From assembly GCA_020852255.1 (NCBI GenBank), contig JADZBD010000002.1:514549-578548 (forward strand): a DNA stretch of 64,000 nt. The letters run 5' to 3'. Below, in pieces: positions 8,549 to 18,900 of this stretch (position 1 is the first letter of the stretch; every line of letters begins with the position of its first letter). Source of the stretch: Bacteroidia bacterium. Lineage in GTDB: Bacteria; Bacteroidota; Bacteroidia; JADZBD01. The translations under genes were made by a program, and so were the position numbers. The notes below the pieces were generated by a model that saw nothing but the letters and a program-made list of their open reading frames with translations, ran no database searches and was not told the origin of the DNA.

Positions 8549-10966
8549 ATGTGGTCAGCCCTTGGTAGAGCCATACTTCGTTACCGTGTACAGTTTCTGA
8601 TACTGCTCATGCTGCTGACCGCCGGGTTTGCATACATGGCCACGCGCATTGAGCTATCCTACACTTATCAGCGTGCGTTACCCAAAGACGATCCTGACTT
8701 TATCCGGTATGAGCAATTTCGTTCAAGGTTCGGTGGGGACGATAAAGTGCTTCTCCTCGGTTTTTCTGATCCTGATATTTTCAAACTGGATCGTTTCAAT
8801 GCATGGTATGATACAGACCGGAAGATCCGTGAAATCCAGGGCGTGAAGGATGTATTATCCGTTACCAGCCTGTACAATATCCGCAGAAATGATTCCCTGG
8901 TAAAATTCGAATTTAAGCCCATTATCACACAACGACCTTCTACACAGCAGGAGCTGGATAGTTTGAAGGAAATCATTTTGAATCTCCCATTTTACGACGG
9001 TCTGGCGTTTAAAGAAGAAACTTCAGCCACCGTAATGGCGGTAACTTTTAATGAAAAAGAGCTCAACTCACGTAACCGTATATCCATTGTGCACGATCTG
9101 GTGCGGCTGGGTGATGAGTTCGCGAATAAATTAAATGTTGAGATTCACTATTCAGGTGTACCCTACATCCGTACATACATGATGGAAAAAGTTTCCATGG
9201 AGATGGGTTTGTTCCTGGGTCTTGCCATATTAGTTACAACTATTATTCTCTGGGTATTCTTCCGTTCCTTTAACGCGGTTTTCTTCTCCGTGATCCAGGT
9301 GATCATCTCTGCCGTTTGGTCTTTCGGCACACTGGCACTCTTCGGATACAAGATCACATTGCTCACCGGGCTTATACCACCCCTGGTGGTGATTATCGGG
9401 CTTCCCAACTGTATTTTTCTGATTAATAAATACCAGGAGGAACTGCGAAAACATGGTAATAAAGTAAAAGCGCTGAGCAGAACAGTTGAGAAGGTAGGAT
9501 TATCCAATTTGCTGGCGAATGTTACGACAGCTATCGGATTTTTCGTTTTTTATTTCACCAATAGTACGATGCTGATGGAGTTCGGGATTGTGGCCGCAGT
9601 GAATGTGATGACCACTTACACCATCGCTTTATTTTTCATTCCAATCGTGTTCAGTTATCTCCCCGCACCTTCCGGAAAGGCCACCAGTCACCTGGAAGGA
9701 AAGCGTATTAATTTTCTGATCAATTGGGTTGACAAGCTCATCCATCGCCACCGGAGGATACTGTACCTGATCACAACCGTAGTAACTGTTGTGGCCATCT
9801 ACGGAATGTTTCAGGTGAAGGTGATCGGATACGTGGTGGATGATCTGCCAAAGCGAGATCCGATTTACACACATCTGAAATTCTTCGAGAGTAATTTCGG
9901 AGGTGTATTGCCTTTTGAAGTAAGCATCGACTCAAAAAAACGAAACGGGATCTTTACAGATAACGCAAAAACACTTTATAAAATGCGGGCGCTCCAGAAA
10001 AAAATGGCAGAATATGAGGAGCTATCCCGTCCGGTTTCCATTGTAGAAGTATTAAAATTCGCCTATCAATCGTACAATGACGGCAAGCCGAAATACTTCA
10101 TTCTCCCCGGCGCTACAGAACTGAAAAAACTTTCTGATTATACCAAGGGCGTGAAAGGAGGGGAAGACCGTTTTGCATCATTTATAGACAGTACGCACCA
10201 GTACACGCGGATTTCATACCAGGTAGCAGATATTGGCTCTGTCCGCTTAAAAGCTCTTTTAAAAGAAATCCAGCCAAGAATAGACTCCATCTTTCCGAAA
10301 GAAGAGTACGATGTAGGCATTACAGGTTACTGCAGCACTTTTCTGAAAGGAAACGATTACCTGTTCCACCATCTTATGATCAGCCTGATCATTGCCATTG
10401 TACTGATTCTGATCATTGGGATGATTTTATTCCGCAGCGTAGCCATTATCATTCTTTCCAAAGCTCCTGCGCTCATTCCGCTGGTGATCACAGCAGGAAT
10501 CATGGGATTCCTTGGCATTCCCTTCAAGCCTTCCACTATACTTATTTTCTCCATCGCCTTTGGTATCGCATCAGATGGAACGATATATATTCTCACAGAA
10601 TACCGGAATCAGCTCCTGAAAGGAAAAAACACAGACAAGAACAAAGCTATCTCGCGGACCATCCATGAGATCGGAATCAGCATGATCTATACAGCGGTCA
10701 TTTTGTTTTCCGGTTTTGTTATTTTCTCTGTCTCCTCGTTTGGCGGTACCGTTTCACTTGGCATATTGCTTTCGGTAACATTGCTGGTTTCTCTTTTTAC
10801 GAACCTTGTACTGTTGCCTTCTATCCTTTTGTCGCTTGAGAAACGGATCGTTCTGAAGGCACTCAAGCGTGAACCCCTCATCAATCTCATGGATGAAGAA
10901 GAGGATATTGATCATGAGAAGCTGGAAATACAGAAGCGTCACCACAAAAAAGACGAAAACGAATGA
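8549..10966 (+). CDS. RND-superfamily (MMPL/patched-like) exporter
   Basis: An 805-residue inner-membrane protein in two similar halves. Each half has one transmembrane helix, a large periplasmic loop and then a block of about five helices (first block near [19 protein letters not shown] to [11 protein letters not shown]; second near [19 protein letters not shown] to LLPSILL). The helix-block motif [15 protein letters not shown] and its second-half counterpart [17 protein letters not shown] match the RND HAE3/MMPL type rather than the tripartite AcrB type, and no adaptor or TolC gene is adjacent. Members move lipids, hopanoids or hydrophobic compounds. The C-terminus is charged and cytoplasmic. 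The stop overlaps the rfbA start (ATGA), so the two are translationally coupled. Confidence 0.85.
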   Translation: MWSALGRAILRYRVQFLILLMLLTAGFAYMATRIELSYTYQRALPKDDPDFIRYEQFRSRFGGDDKVLLLGFSDPDIFKLDRFNAWYDTDRKIREIQGVKDVLSVTSLYNIRRNDSLVKFEFKPIITQRPSTQQELDSLKEIILNLPFYDGLAFKEETSATVMAVTFNEKELNSRNRISIVHDLVRLGDEFANKLNVEIHYSGVPYIRTYMMEKVSMEMGLFLGLAILVTTIILWVFFRSFNAVFFSVIQVIISAVWSFGTLALFGYKITLLTGLIPPLVVIIGLPNCIFLINKYQEELRKHGNKVKALSRTVEKVGLSNLLANVTTAIGFFVFYFTNSTMLMEFGIVAAVNVMTTYTIALFFIPIVFSYLPAPSGKATSHLEGKRINFLINWVDKLIHRHRRILYLITTVVTVVAIYGMFQVKVIGYVVDDLPKRDPIYTHLKFFESNFGGVLPFEVSIDSKKRNGIFTDNAKTLYKMRALQKKMAEYEELSRPVSIVEVLKFAYQSYNDGKPKYFILPGATELKKLSDYTKGVKGGEDRFASFIDSTHQYTRISYQVADIGSVRLKALLKEIQPRIDSIFPKEEYDVGITGYCSTFLKGNDYLFHHLMISLIIAIVLILIIGMILFRSVAIIILSKAPALIPLVITAGIMGFLGIPFKPSTILIFSIAFGIASDGTIYILTEYRNQLLKGKNTDKNKAISRTIHEIGISMIYTAVILFSGFVIFSVSSFGGTVSLGILLSVTLLVSLFTNLVLLPSILLSLEKRIVLKALKREPLINLMDEEEDIDHEKLEIQKRHHKKDENE

Positions 10967-11820
10967 AAGGCATCGTCCTGGCCGGAGGATCCGGTACCCG
11001 CTTGCATCCGCTGACACTGGCTATCAGTAAACAACTTATGCCCGTGTATGATAAACCTATGATCTATTATCCCCTCTCAGTGCTGATGATGGCCGGGATC
11101 CGCGAGATACTGATCATATCCACACCCCACGATCTCCCGATGTTTGAGCGATTGCTTGGTGACGGAAGTGGGATCGGCTGCAAATTCAGTTACGCACGTC
11201 AGGAGGTACCCAACGGACTTGCTCAGGCCTTTGTCATAGGCGAAAACTTTATCGGAAAAGATAAAGTATCACTGGTGCTGGGGGATAATATCTTTTACGG
11301 AACCGGTCTGGGAAGAATGCTCAAACATTTCAACGACCCTGACGGCGGCGTAGTGCTTGCCTATCATGTAAGCGACCCCGAACGGTATGGTGTGGTGGAA
11401 TTTGACGCGTCCGGCAAAGCTGTTTCCATCGAAGAAAAGCCGAAAAACCCGCGCTCAAGTTACGCTATTCCGGGCTTGTATTTCTACGATAACTCTGTGG
11501 TGGATATTGCAAAAAATCTGAAGCCCAGTGCCCGCGGAGAATTTGAGATTACCGATGTGAACCGAGAATATCTGAAAAGGGGGAAACTGAAAGTGGCGAA
11601 GCTGGAAAGGGGCACCGCCTGGCTGGACACTGGAACATTTGCCTCACTGATGCAGGCTTCGCAATTTGTTCAGGTGATTGAAGACCGGCAGGGTCAGAAA
11701 ATCGGATGTATAGAGGAAGTAGCCTACCGTATGGGGTTCATTACAAAAGAGCAGCTTCATAAGATCGCCGAACCCTTACGCAAGAGCGGATACGGAGAAT
11801 ATTTACTGAAAGTGGAATGA
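10963..11820 (+). CDS. rfbA: Glucose-1-phosphate thymidylyltransferase
   Basis: A 285-residue cytoplasmic nucleotidyltransferase that makes dTDP-glucose from glucose-1-phosphate and dTTP, the first step towards dTDP-rhamnose and other deoxysugars of surface polysaccharides. It shows the N-terminal nucleotide-binding signature [20 protein letters not shown], then [30 protein letters not shown] and [19 protein letters not shown], and later [10 protein letters not shown]. Length and motifs agree with RfbA/RmlA across their full extent. The usual partners rfbB, rfbC and rfbD are not in this window. Instead the gene lies between an RND exporter and a prenyl synthase, overlapping both by the four bases ATGA. 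Confidence 0.95.
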   Translation: MKGIVLAGGSGTRLHPLTLAISKQLMPVYDKPMIYYPLSVLMMAGIREILIISTPHDLPMFERLLGDGSGIGCKFSYARQEVPNGLAQAFVIGENFIGKDKVSLVLGDNIFYGTGLGRMLKHFNDPDGGVVLAYHVSDPERYGVVEFDASGKAVSIEEKPKNPRSSYAIPGLYFYDNSVVDIAKNLKPSARGEFEITDVNREYLKRGKLKVAKLERGTAWLDTGTFASLMQASQFVQVIEDRQGQKIGCIEEVAYRMGFITKEQLHKIAEPLRKSGYGEYLLKVE

Positions 11821-12788
11821 GCCAGGAGCTGATCACCCGATGCCTCATAGCCGTTGAGAAGGACCTCCGGCAATCTGTTCAGCACCTTTCCAAGGAACCA
11901 TCCGGACTCTACGACCCTGTTCGTTATACATTGAAAAAAGGCGGAAAAAGAGTTAGACCCGTACTGGCACTGCTTGGTGCAGCCGTAACCGGTGCCTCTA
12001 TAGCCAAAGCCCTGCCCGCCGCACGTTGTGTTGAGTTTTTTCACAACTTCACCCTCCTGCACGATGATATCATGGATGCCTCCGCCCTTCGCAGGGGAAA
12101 GCCATCTGTCTACAGAAAATTTGGTGTGAACAGAGCCATTCTCAGCGGCGACGCACTCTTTGTACTGGCCTGGCGTTGCCTGGACGATTATCCCGTCAAG
12201 GTTTCTTCTCAATTATATCCCATCTTCCATCGCATGGCGCTGGAGGTATGCGAAGGACAGGAAATGGATATGGCTTTTGAGCAGCGAAACAGTGTTACCT
12301 TGAAGGAATATGAAGAAATGATCCGGAAAAAGACGGCGGTATTGCTGGGCGCAAGTCTGGAAATGGGCGCTCTCGCCGGTGGCGCGACTGAATTGACCGC
12401 ACGTAAACTTTATAAAATAGGCGTGGAGCTGGGAATCATTTTCCAAATCATGGATGACCTGCTGGATACTTTCGGAAATGAAAAAATGACCGGAAAGAAA
12501 ACAGGACAGGATATCCGGGCCGGAAAAAAAACCTGGCTGGCTTCCTATGTAACCGATTGCCTCGGAAATTCACGCCAAGGCCGGTCCTTCCAGAAAATGC
12601 TCAGAACAGGAAACGAAGAAAAAGTAAGAAAGGTTTACCGGAACCTGAAAGTCAGAGAAGCAGGAGAGTCCTTGTGCCGCAGAAAGACCGCCCGCCTGAT
12701 CAATACCATTAACGCCCTGCCACTTTTGCCCAAAGGAAAAAAAAGTCTTCTTTTTCTTCAGGAATCCCTGCTTACGAGAAGCCGTTGA
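11817..12788 (+). CDS. Polyprenyl (isoprenyl) diphosphate synthase
   Basis: A 323-residue trans-prenyltransferase. It has the first aspartate-rich motif [20 protein letters not shown] (DDxxD as DDIMD) and the second one [20 protein letters not shown], both needed for Mg2+-diphosphate binding. The substrate-binding [14 protein letters not shown] motif is near residue 40. It makes a linear isoprenoid diphosphate for quinones, carotenoids or lipid carriers; chain length cannot be safely read. A second, diverged prenyl synthase lies at 49819-50796, so one is probably the housekeeping octaprenyl-type enzyme and the other a shorter-chain enzyme. It is last in the RND-rfbA operon. A small hairpin at 12865 may end transcription. 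Confidence 0.92.
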   Translation: MSQELITRCLIAVEKDLRQSVQHLSKEPSGLYDPVRYTLKKGGKRVRPVLALLGAAVTGASIAKALPAARCVEFFHNFTLLHDDIMDASALRRGKPSVYRKFGVNRAILSGDALFVLAWRCLDDYPVKVSSQLYPIFHRMALEVCEGQEMDMAFEQRNSVTLKEYEEMIRKKTAVLLGASLEMGALAGGATELTARKLYKIGVELGIIFQIMDDLLDTFGNEKMTGKKTGQDIRAGKKTWLASYVTDCLGNSRQGRSFQKMLRTGNEEKVRKVYRNLKVREAGESLCRRKTARLINTINALPLLPKGKKSLLFLQESLLTRSR

Positions 12789-12864
12789 AAAGGTTTTTTT
12801 CATTAGACAAAACGGGACATTCCCACGACAAAAGCGCCCTTTTCCGACTTAAATAATTAACAAG

Positions 12865-12882
12865 CCGTTGTGCAACGGTTTT
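12865..12882 (+). terminator. Possible weak terminator
   Basis: The inverted repeat CCGTTG/CAACGG (12865-12878) is followed by TTTT. It lies about 75 nt after the prenyl synthase stop. The stem is short, so this call is tentative. Confidence 0.35.
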
Positions 12883-12917
12883 AATCCCTCATCCGTCTTT
12901 TATATAGGGGATTTACT

Positions 12918-12925
12918 TATATTTG
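12918..12925 (+). promoter_or_regulatory. -7 box for the giant SprB-like gene
   Basis: TATATTTG, an exact TAnnTTTG match, lies 37 nt before the GTG at 12963. No TTG was found at -33. Confidence 0.5.
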
Positions 12926-12962
12926 GAAATGTGTAGCTCCCTCTGTTTCAAAGCAATAGCCC

Positions 12963-15900
12963 GTGGGTAGACAATTACTTTTTTTTAGTTTGCTTTTAGT
13001 GACCCTGTCGGCTGCAGGTACGGATTTCTACTGGGTTGGGGGGCCTGGCAGATGGAATGATCCGGCACATTGGTCGGATCGCCCGGGCGGCATGCCCGGA
13101 ATCCTTATTCCCGGAGATGGAGATGTTGTCTATTTCAACACGCAATCCGGATTAAAATCAGGAGACGGGGTTGTTGTGGAGGGGAGTATTATTTGTGAGG
13201 GCATACACTTTTTGGATCCCGCAGCAGATTTTAAGATCCGTGTGGCAGCGGGTGTTTTGATTCAAACCAGTTCCTCCGCAGATTATTCAACGCTGAACAA
13301 ATACCTCACCCACCGGCAGGTGGCAACAGGTTCAGACAGCAACAGTACTGCAAAATTTATTGCCGCTCCGGTCAATCACACCTGCTCCATTGTAGTGATT
13401 ACAGACAACCTTTGTCCGGGGCTGTGCAACGGTGTGGCCACCGTTAATGTGAATCCACCCGGAAGTTATTCCTATCTGTGGTCGAACGGACAAACCACAC
13501 AAACGGCAACAGGTCTTTGCACAGGCCAGGGTTACATTGTGCAGGTGATAGACAATAACAATCCAAACGATGTTTGTCAGGCTGGAATCATAATGACCAA
13601 CTACCTTCCCTTCGGAAGTTTTTTCAACAATGTGAATCCATTGTGCAATAGCTGGTGCACAGGTCAGAGCACTATCAACGTGATCGGAGGAACCGTTCCG
13701 TACTCGTACCTGTGGACACCGTCTGCCCAAACCTCCAACGTAGCCACGGGTTTGTGTGCAGGCACCTACACCATCAATGTTACGGATGCCAACGGTTGTA
13801 CCTATTCTGCCACTACCACCATTACCCAACCTACTGCTATTTCTCCCAACCCTACACAAACCAACGTTCTGTGTAATCCCAACTGCACAGGTGTAGCCAC
13901 GGTAACGCCCACCGGAGGCACTCCCCCCTACAATTATGTTTGGGCTCCAGGCGGACAAACCACGAATTCCATCACCGGGCAATGTGCAGGCACCTACACC
14001 GTAACAATTACTGACGCCAACGGATGTACCCGCACACAAGCAATCACCATCACTCAGCCACCGCAGGCACTTAACGTTACTGTTAATTCCGCCGGAAATC
14101 CCGTTGCTTGTAATGGAGACTGTACAGCTTCTGCCACTGCAACTCCTTCAGGAGGAACGGCCCCATACTCTTATTCGTGGTCGCCGGGCGGACAAACCAC
14201 AGCTAACATTACCGGGTTATGTGCGGGAACTTACACGGTTACCGTGACAGACGCCAACGGATGTACCAGTACACAAACCATTACAATTACGGAACCACCC
14301 ATACTTACACTGTCTCTCACCACCACCAATAACCCGCTGCTTTGCTTTAACCAGTGCAATGCCACAGCCTCAGCCACTGTAGGAGGCGGAACGCCAACAT
14401 ATAGTTATCTCTGGAGTCCGGGCAATCAAACCACAGCAAACGTTACTGGCCTCTGTGCCGGAACCTATACGGTGATTGTTACAGATGCGAACGGATGTAC
14501 CATTTCTCAAACGGTAACCATCACCCAACCGCCACAACTCACGGTGAACATTACCACGACCAATAATCCCCTCACGTGTTTCAATCAGTGCATTGCTACA
14601 GCCACAGCAAATCCGGGCGGCGGAACACCCGGATATTTCTATTTGTGGAGTCCGGGCGGACAAACCACACAAGGAATTTCCTCCTTATGTGCCGGAACAT
14701 ATACTGTAACAGTTACAGACGCCAACGGATGTACACGAACTCAGACAGTAACCATCACTCAACCACCACAGATTACCATTAACATTACAACCACCAACAA
14801 CCCCCTTGCGTGCAACGGAAACTGTAATGCCACAGCAACGGCCAACGTGGGAGGAGGAAGTCCCCCTTACAGCTATTCCTGGAACACCGTGCCTGTACAA
14901 ACCACGCAAACTGCCACCGGTTTATGCGCAGGAACCTATACCGTTACAATCACGGATAATCTGGGATGTACACGAACCGCATCTGTGATTATTACACAGC
15001 CGACGCTGCTAACCACCACTCAGTCTTCCTCTGCATTACAGTGTAATGGTGACTGCACTGCGAATCTGGGTGTAAGTGCATTTGGAGGAACCGCCCCGTA
15101 TCAATACGCCTGGCAACCGGGCGGACAAACCACCTCGAGCATTACCGGACAATGTGCAGGAACCTATACTGTAACTGTTACCGATGCCAACGGATGTACA
15201 TCCAGCCAGGTGATTAATGTTACGCAGCCTACTCCACTAAATATTTTCACTGTTACAAATAACCCTTCCTGTAACAATGGATGCGATGGTTCGGCTTCTG
15301 CTCTTGGAGGCGGAGGCAATGCACCTTATACGTACCTCTGGGCACCCGGCGGACAAACCACATCTAATATCACCGGCTTATGTCCGGGAACCTATACTGT
15401 AACGATCACCGATGCGAACGGATGTACCGCGAGCACAACCATAACCATTACGAATCCACCACCGGTGAACACTGGTGTCACTACTCAGAATGTTTTATGT
15501 AATGGACAATGTAACGGATCCGCCACTGCAAATCCCTCCGGCGGAACGGCACCTTATTCTTATCAGTGGCAACCAGGCAACCAAACGAGTGCCACCATCA
15601 CCGGGTTATGTGCCGGCAGCTATACACTCACGGTCACAGACGCGAACGGGTGTACTGTCAGCCAGATCGTAACCATTACCCAACCGGCACCGCTGGTAGC
15701 GCAAATCACCGCCACCACCACGTCCTGTAATATTTGTAACGGAACCGCTACTGCCAATGCCGTCGGAGGTACTGCTCCCTTCTCCTATTTGTGGAATCCC
15801 ACCGGACAAACCACACAAGCCGCCACCGGTTTATGTCCCGGACAATATACTGTGACCATAACGGATGCGAACGGGTGCACGGCAACCGCTGTTGCAAACG

Positions 15901-18900
15901 TGTTTCAGACGGTACAGATTATTATCACCACGTCTACAGATACGCTGGATTGTAATGGCGACTGCGATGGAATTGCTACCGCCATAGCGTCCGGGGGAAC
16001 GCTTCCATACTCTTATCTCTGGAATACCTTTCCCATTCAAACTACGCAATCAGCCACCGGGCTTTGTGCAGGCACCTTTACTGTAACGGTAACAGATGCC
16101 AACGGATGCTTTGGTACTGCTACAGTAACCTTTGCAGATCCACCTGCCCTTACACTGAGTCTATCCGGAACAAATCTTCTGTGTAACAACATTTGTATTG
16201 GTACCGCCACAGCAACACCCGGCGGCGGAACTCCCGGTTACACCTATTCCTGGAACACGGTTCCTGTTCAGACCACGCAAACAGCAACAGGCCTTTGTGC
16301 CGGCAGCTATATTGCTACCGTAACCGATGCGAACGGGTGTACCATCACGAGTTCCATCACCATCACCGAACCATCACCCGTTACCATTGCCCCAACATTT
16401 ACCCTGGCCAATTGCAATATCTGTGACGGTGTTATTAATCTTAATCCATCCGGCGGAACTGCACCGTATACTTATGTGTGGGTGCCAAATGTTTCCAATG
16501 GTCCGACGGCGAACAACGTTTGTGCCGGTATTTATTCGGTGACCATCACGGATGCCAATGGCTGTACGTTCACGTTTACGGTTACTCTGAACAATAACAG
16601 CGGACCCTCATTAACCATGACTTCTACTCCGACCACCTGTTACGGCGACTGCGATGGTACGGCAACGGTTACCGCAAACGGAGGAACGCCTCCATACACC
16701 TACCTGTGGAGTCCGGGTGGGCAAACCACTTCTACTGCCACAGGACTTTGTCAGGGAACCTATACTGTACAGGTAACCGACCAGCCGGGATGTATATCAT
16801 TTAACACTGTCACAATTAATCAACCTGCTCCTTTCAGTGCCCCGGCAGTAATTGTAAACTCTTCGTGTGCCACTCCTTGCAACGGCTCAATAAATATAAC
16901 TCCAACAGGAGGAACAGCGCCATATACCTATTTGTGGATGCCGGGAAATAGTACAACGGAAGATCTCACAGGTTTATGCGCCGGCACCTATACGCTCACC
17001 ATTACCGATGCGAATCTTTGCGACAGCACATTCACTTACACCATCACGGCTCCGCCGGCGGTAACCGTAACGGTTAATTCCACCAATGTAAACTGTAACA
17101 ACGCATGCGATGGTACGGCAATCGCCAATCCATCAGGTGGCGTAGGTAATTTCACTTATCTCTGGATGCCCGGCAATTTCAGCACACAGAATATTGTAAA
17201 TCTTTGCCCTGGTGTTTATACCGTAACGGTTACGGACGGAAACGGGTGTACAGCTAGCGCCACGGTGACCATCACGGAACCTCCGGTACTTACTTTAATC
17301 CTTACCTCCTCCACTCCCCCGCTTTGCAACTCTTCTTGCGACGGAACAGCAACAGTAACGGCAGGTGGTGGTAACCCTGCGTATACCTATCTGTGGAGCC
17401 CGGGCGGCTTCACCACTGCCACGGTTACAGCGTTATGCGGACTGAATTATACGGTTACCGTTACGGATGCGAACGGATGTACCGCGGCCATTCCGGTAAA
17501 TATTGTACCCCCTGTTGCTGTGAATACCGGCCTGCAAACCTTTAATGCAAGTTGTAATTCAGCATGTAATGGTGCCGCCATTTCCACACCAACGGGAGGA
17601 ACCGGCCCTTACCAGTATTTATGGATGCCCGGAAGTCTTACTACTTCTACAGTAAATGGACTTTGTCCCGGTTCCTATACTTTGACCGTAACCGACGCCA
17701 ACGGTTGTACTGCATCTACGATTTTCACGATCACCGCACCCAATGTTCTGCAGGCGGGCGGCTTTGTTTCCACATTACCATCCTGCCCTAATTCCTGTGA
17801 TGCAGTGATTACCGCTAACCCCGTGGGTGGCACTCCTCCGTATTCCTATTTATGGTTGCCTGTCAACGCCACTACACAAACAGTGACGGGTGTTTGCGGA
17901 CAAACCACCTACACCTTACAGGTAACAGATGCGAACGGTTGTATAGGTCAGCAGATACTTCCGGTAAATGATCCACCGGCCATCACTGCCACACCGGCGA
18001 TCGGACAAGCCAATTGCGGCGTTTGCAACGGAACCATCGCCATTGTTGCGGCGGGAGGGTCGCCACCCTACACGTATCTCTGGGCCCCGGGTAATCAAAC
18101 GACCGCCAGCATCACCGGACTTTGTGCCGGTTTGTATACCGTAACTGTAACAGATGCCGGAGGATGTACCAGTTCCTTTATATATGGTGTCAGCAACACT
18201 ACAGGGCCCTCACTCGTTATGAGTTTTACCGGTACAACTTGTCCCGGAGATTGCGATGGTACCGCTGGTGTGGTAGCAACGGGCACCGGGCCTTTTACTT
18301 ATGTTTGGTCACCGGGCGGGGCGACTACTGCTTCGGTCACCGGCTTATGTGCCGGACAACATTTTGTAACGGTCACCGATGCCAACAGCTGTATTACTAT
18401 CGATTCCGTAAATATCCAGGATCCTCCGAATATTCTGGCGAATGCCAACGTAACCAATGCCTCCTGTTCAGGGATTTGTGATGGAAGTATCCTGATTAAT
18501 CCTTCAGGTGGAAACGGCGGTCCGTATACTTATCTATGGCTGCCCGGAAACCAGACTACATCTTCCATCACCGGCCTTTGTGTTGGCACCTATTCAGTGA
18601 TCATCACCGATGTTCAGGGATGCCTTGATACCATTGCCGTGAATGTACTGGGAAACACTGTGATCGCCTTTGCCACCACATCCACCAATATACAGTGCAG
18701 TAATGTCTGTACCGGAACCGCCATGGTGATTAACCTGGTAGGTGGTACAGCGCCCTATTCTTACAGCTGGACAGATCCTTTCGGTCAATTTACACCGCAG
18801 GCAACCGGATTATGTGCCGGAACATATACCGTAACGGTCACTGATGCCAATGGTTGCTTCACCACCCAGTCTGTTACTATCACTGCCACTCCTCCCATTG

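Noticed and set aside
13332..14039. Antisense 235-codon reading frame within the SprB repeats
   Set aside because: Created by the repetitive coding strand; it has no promoter or family match and repeats with the units.
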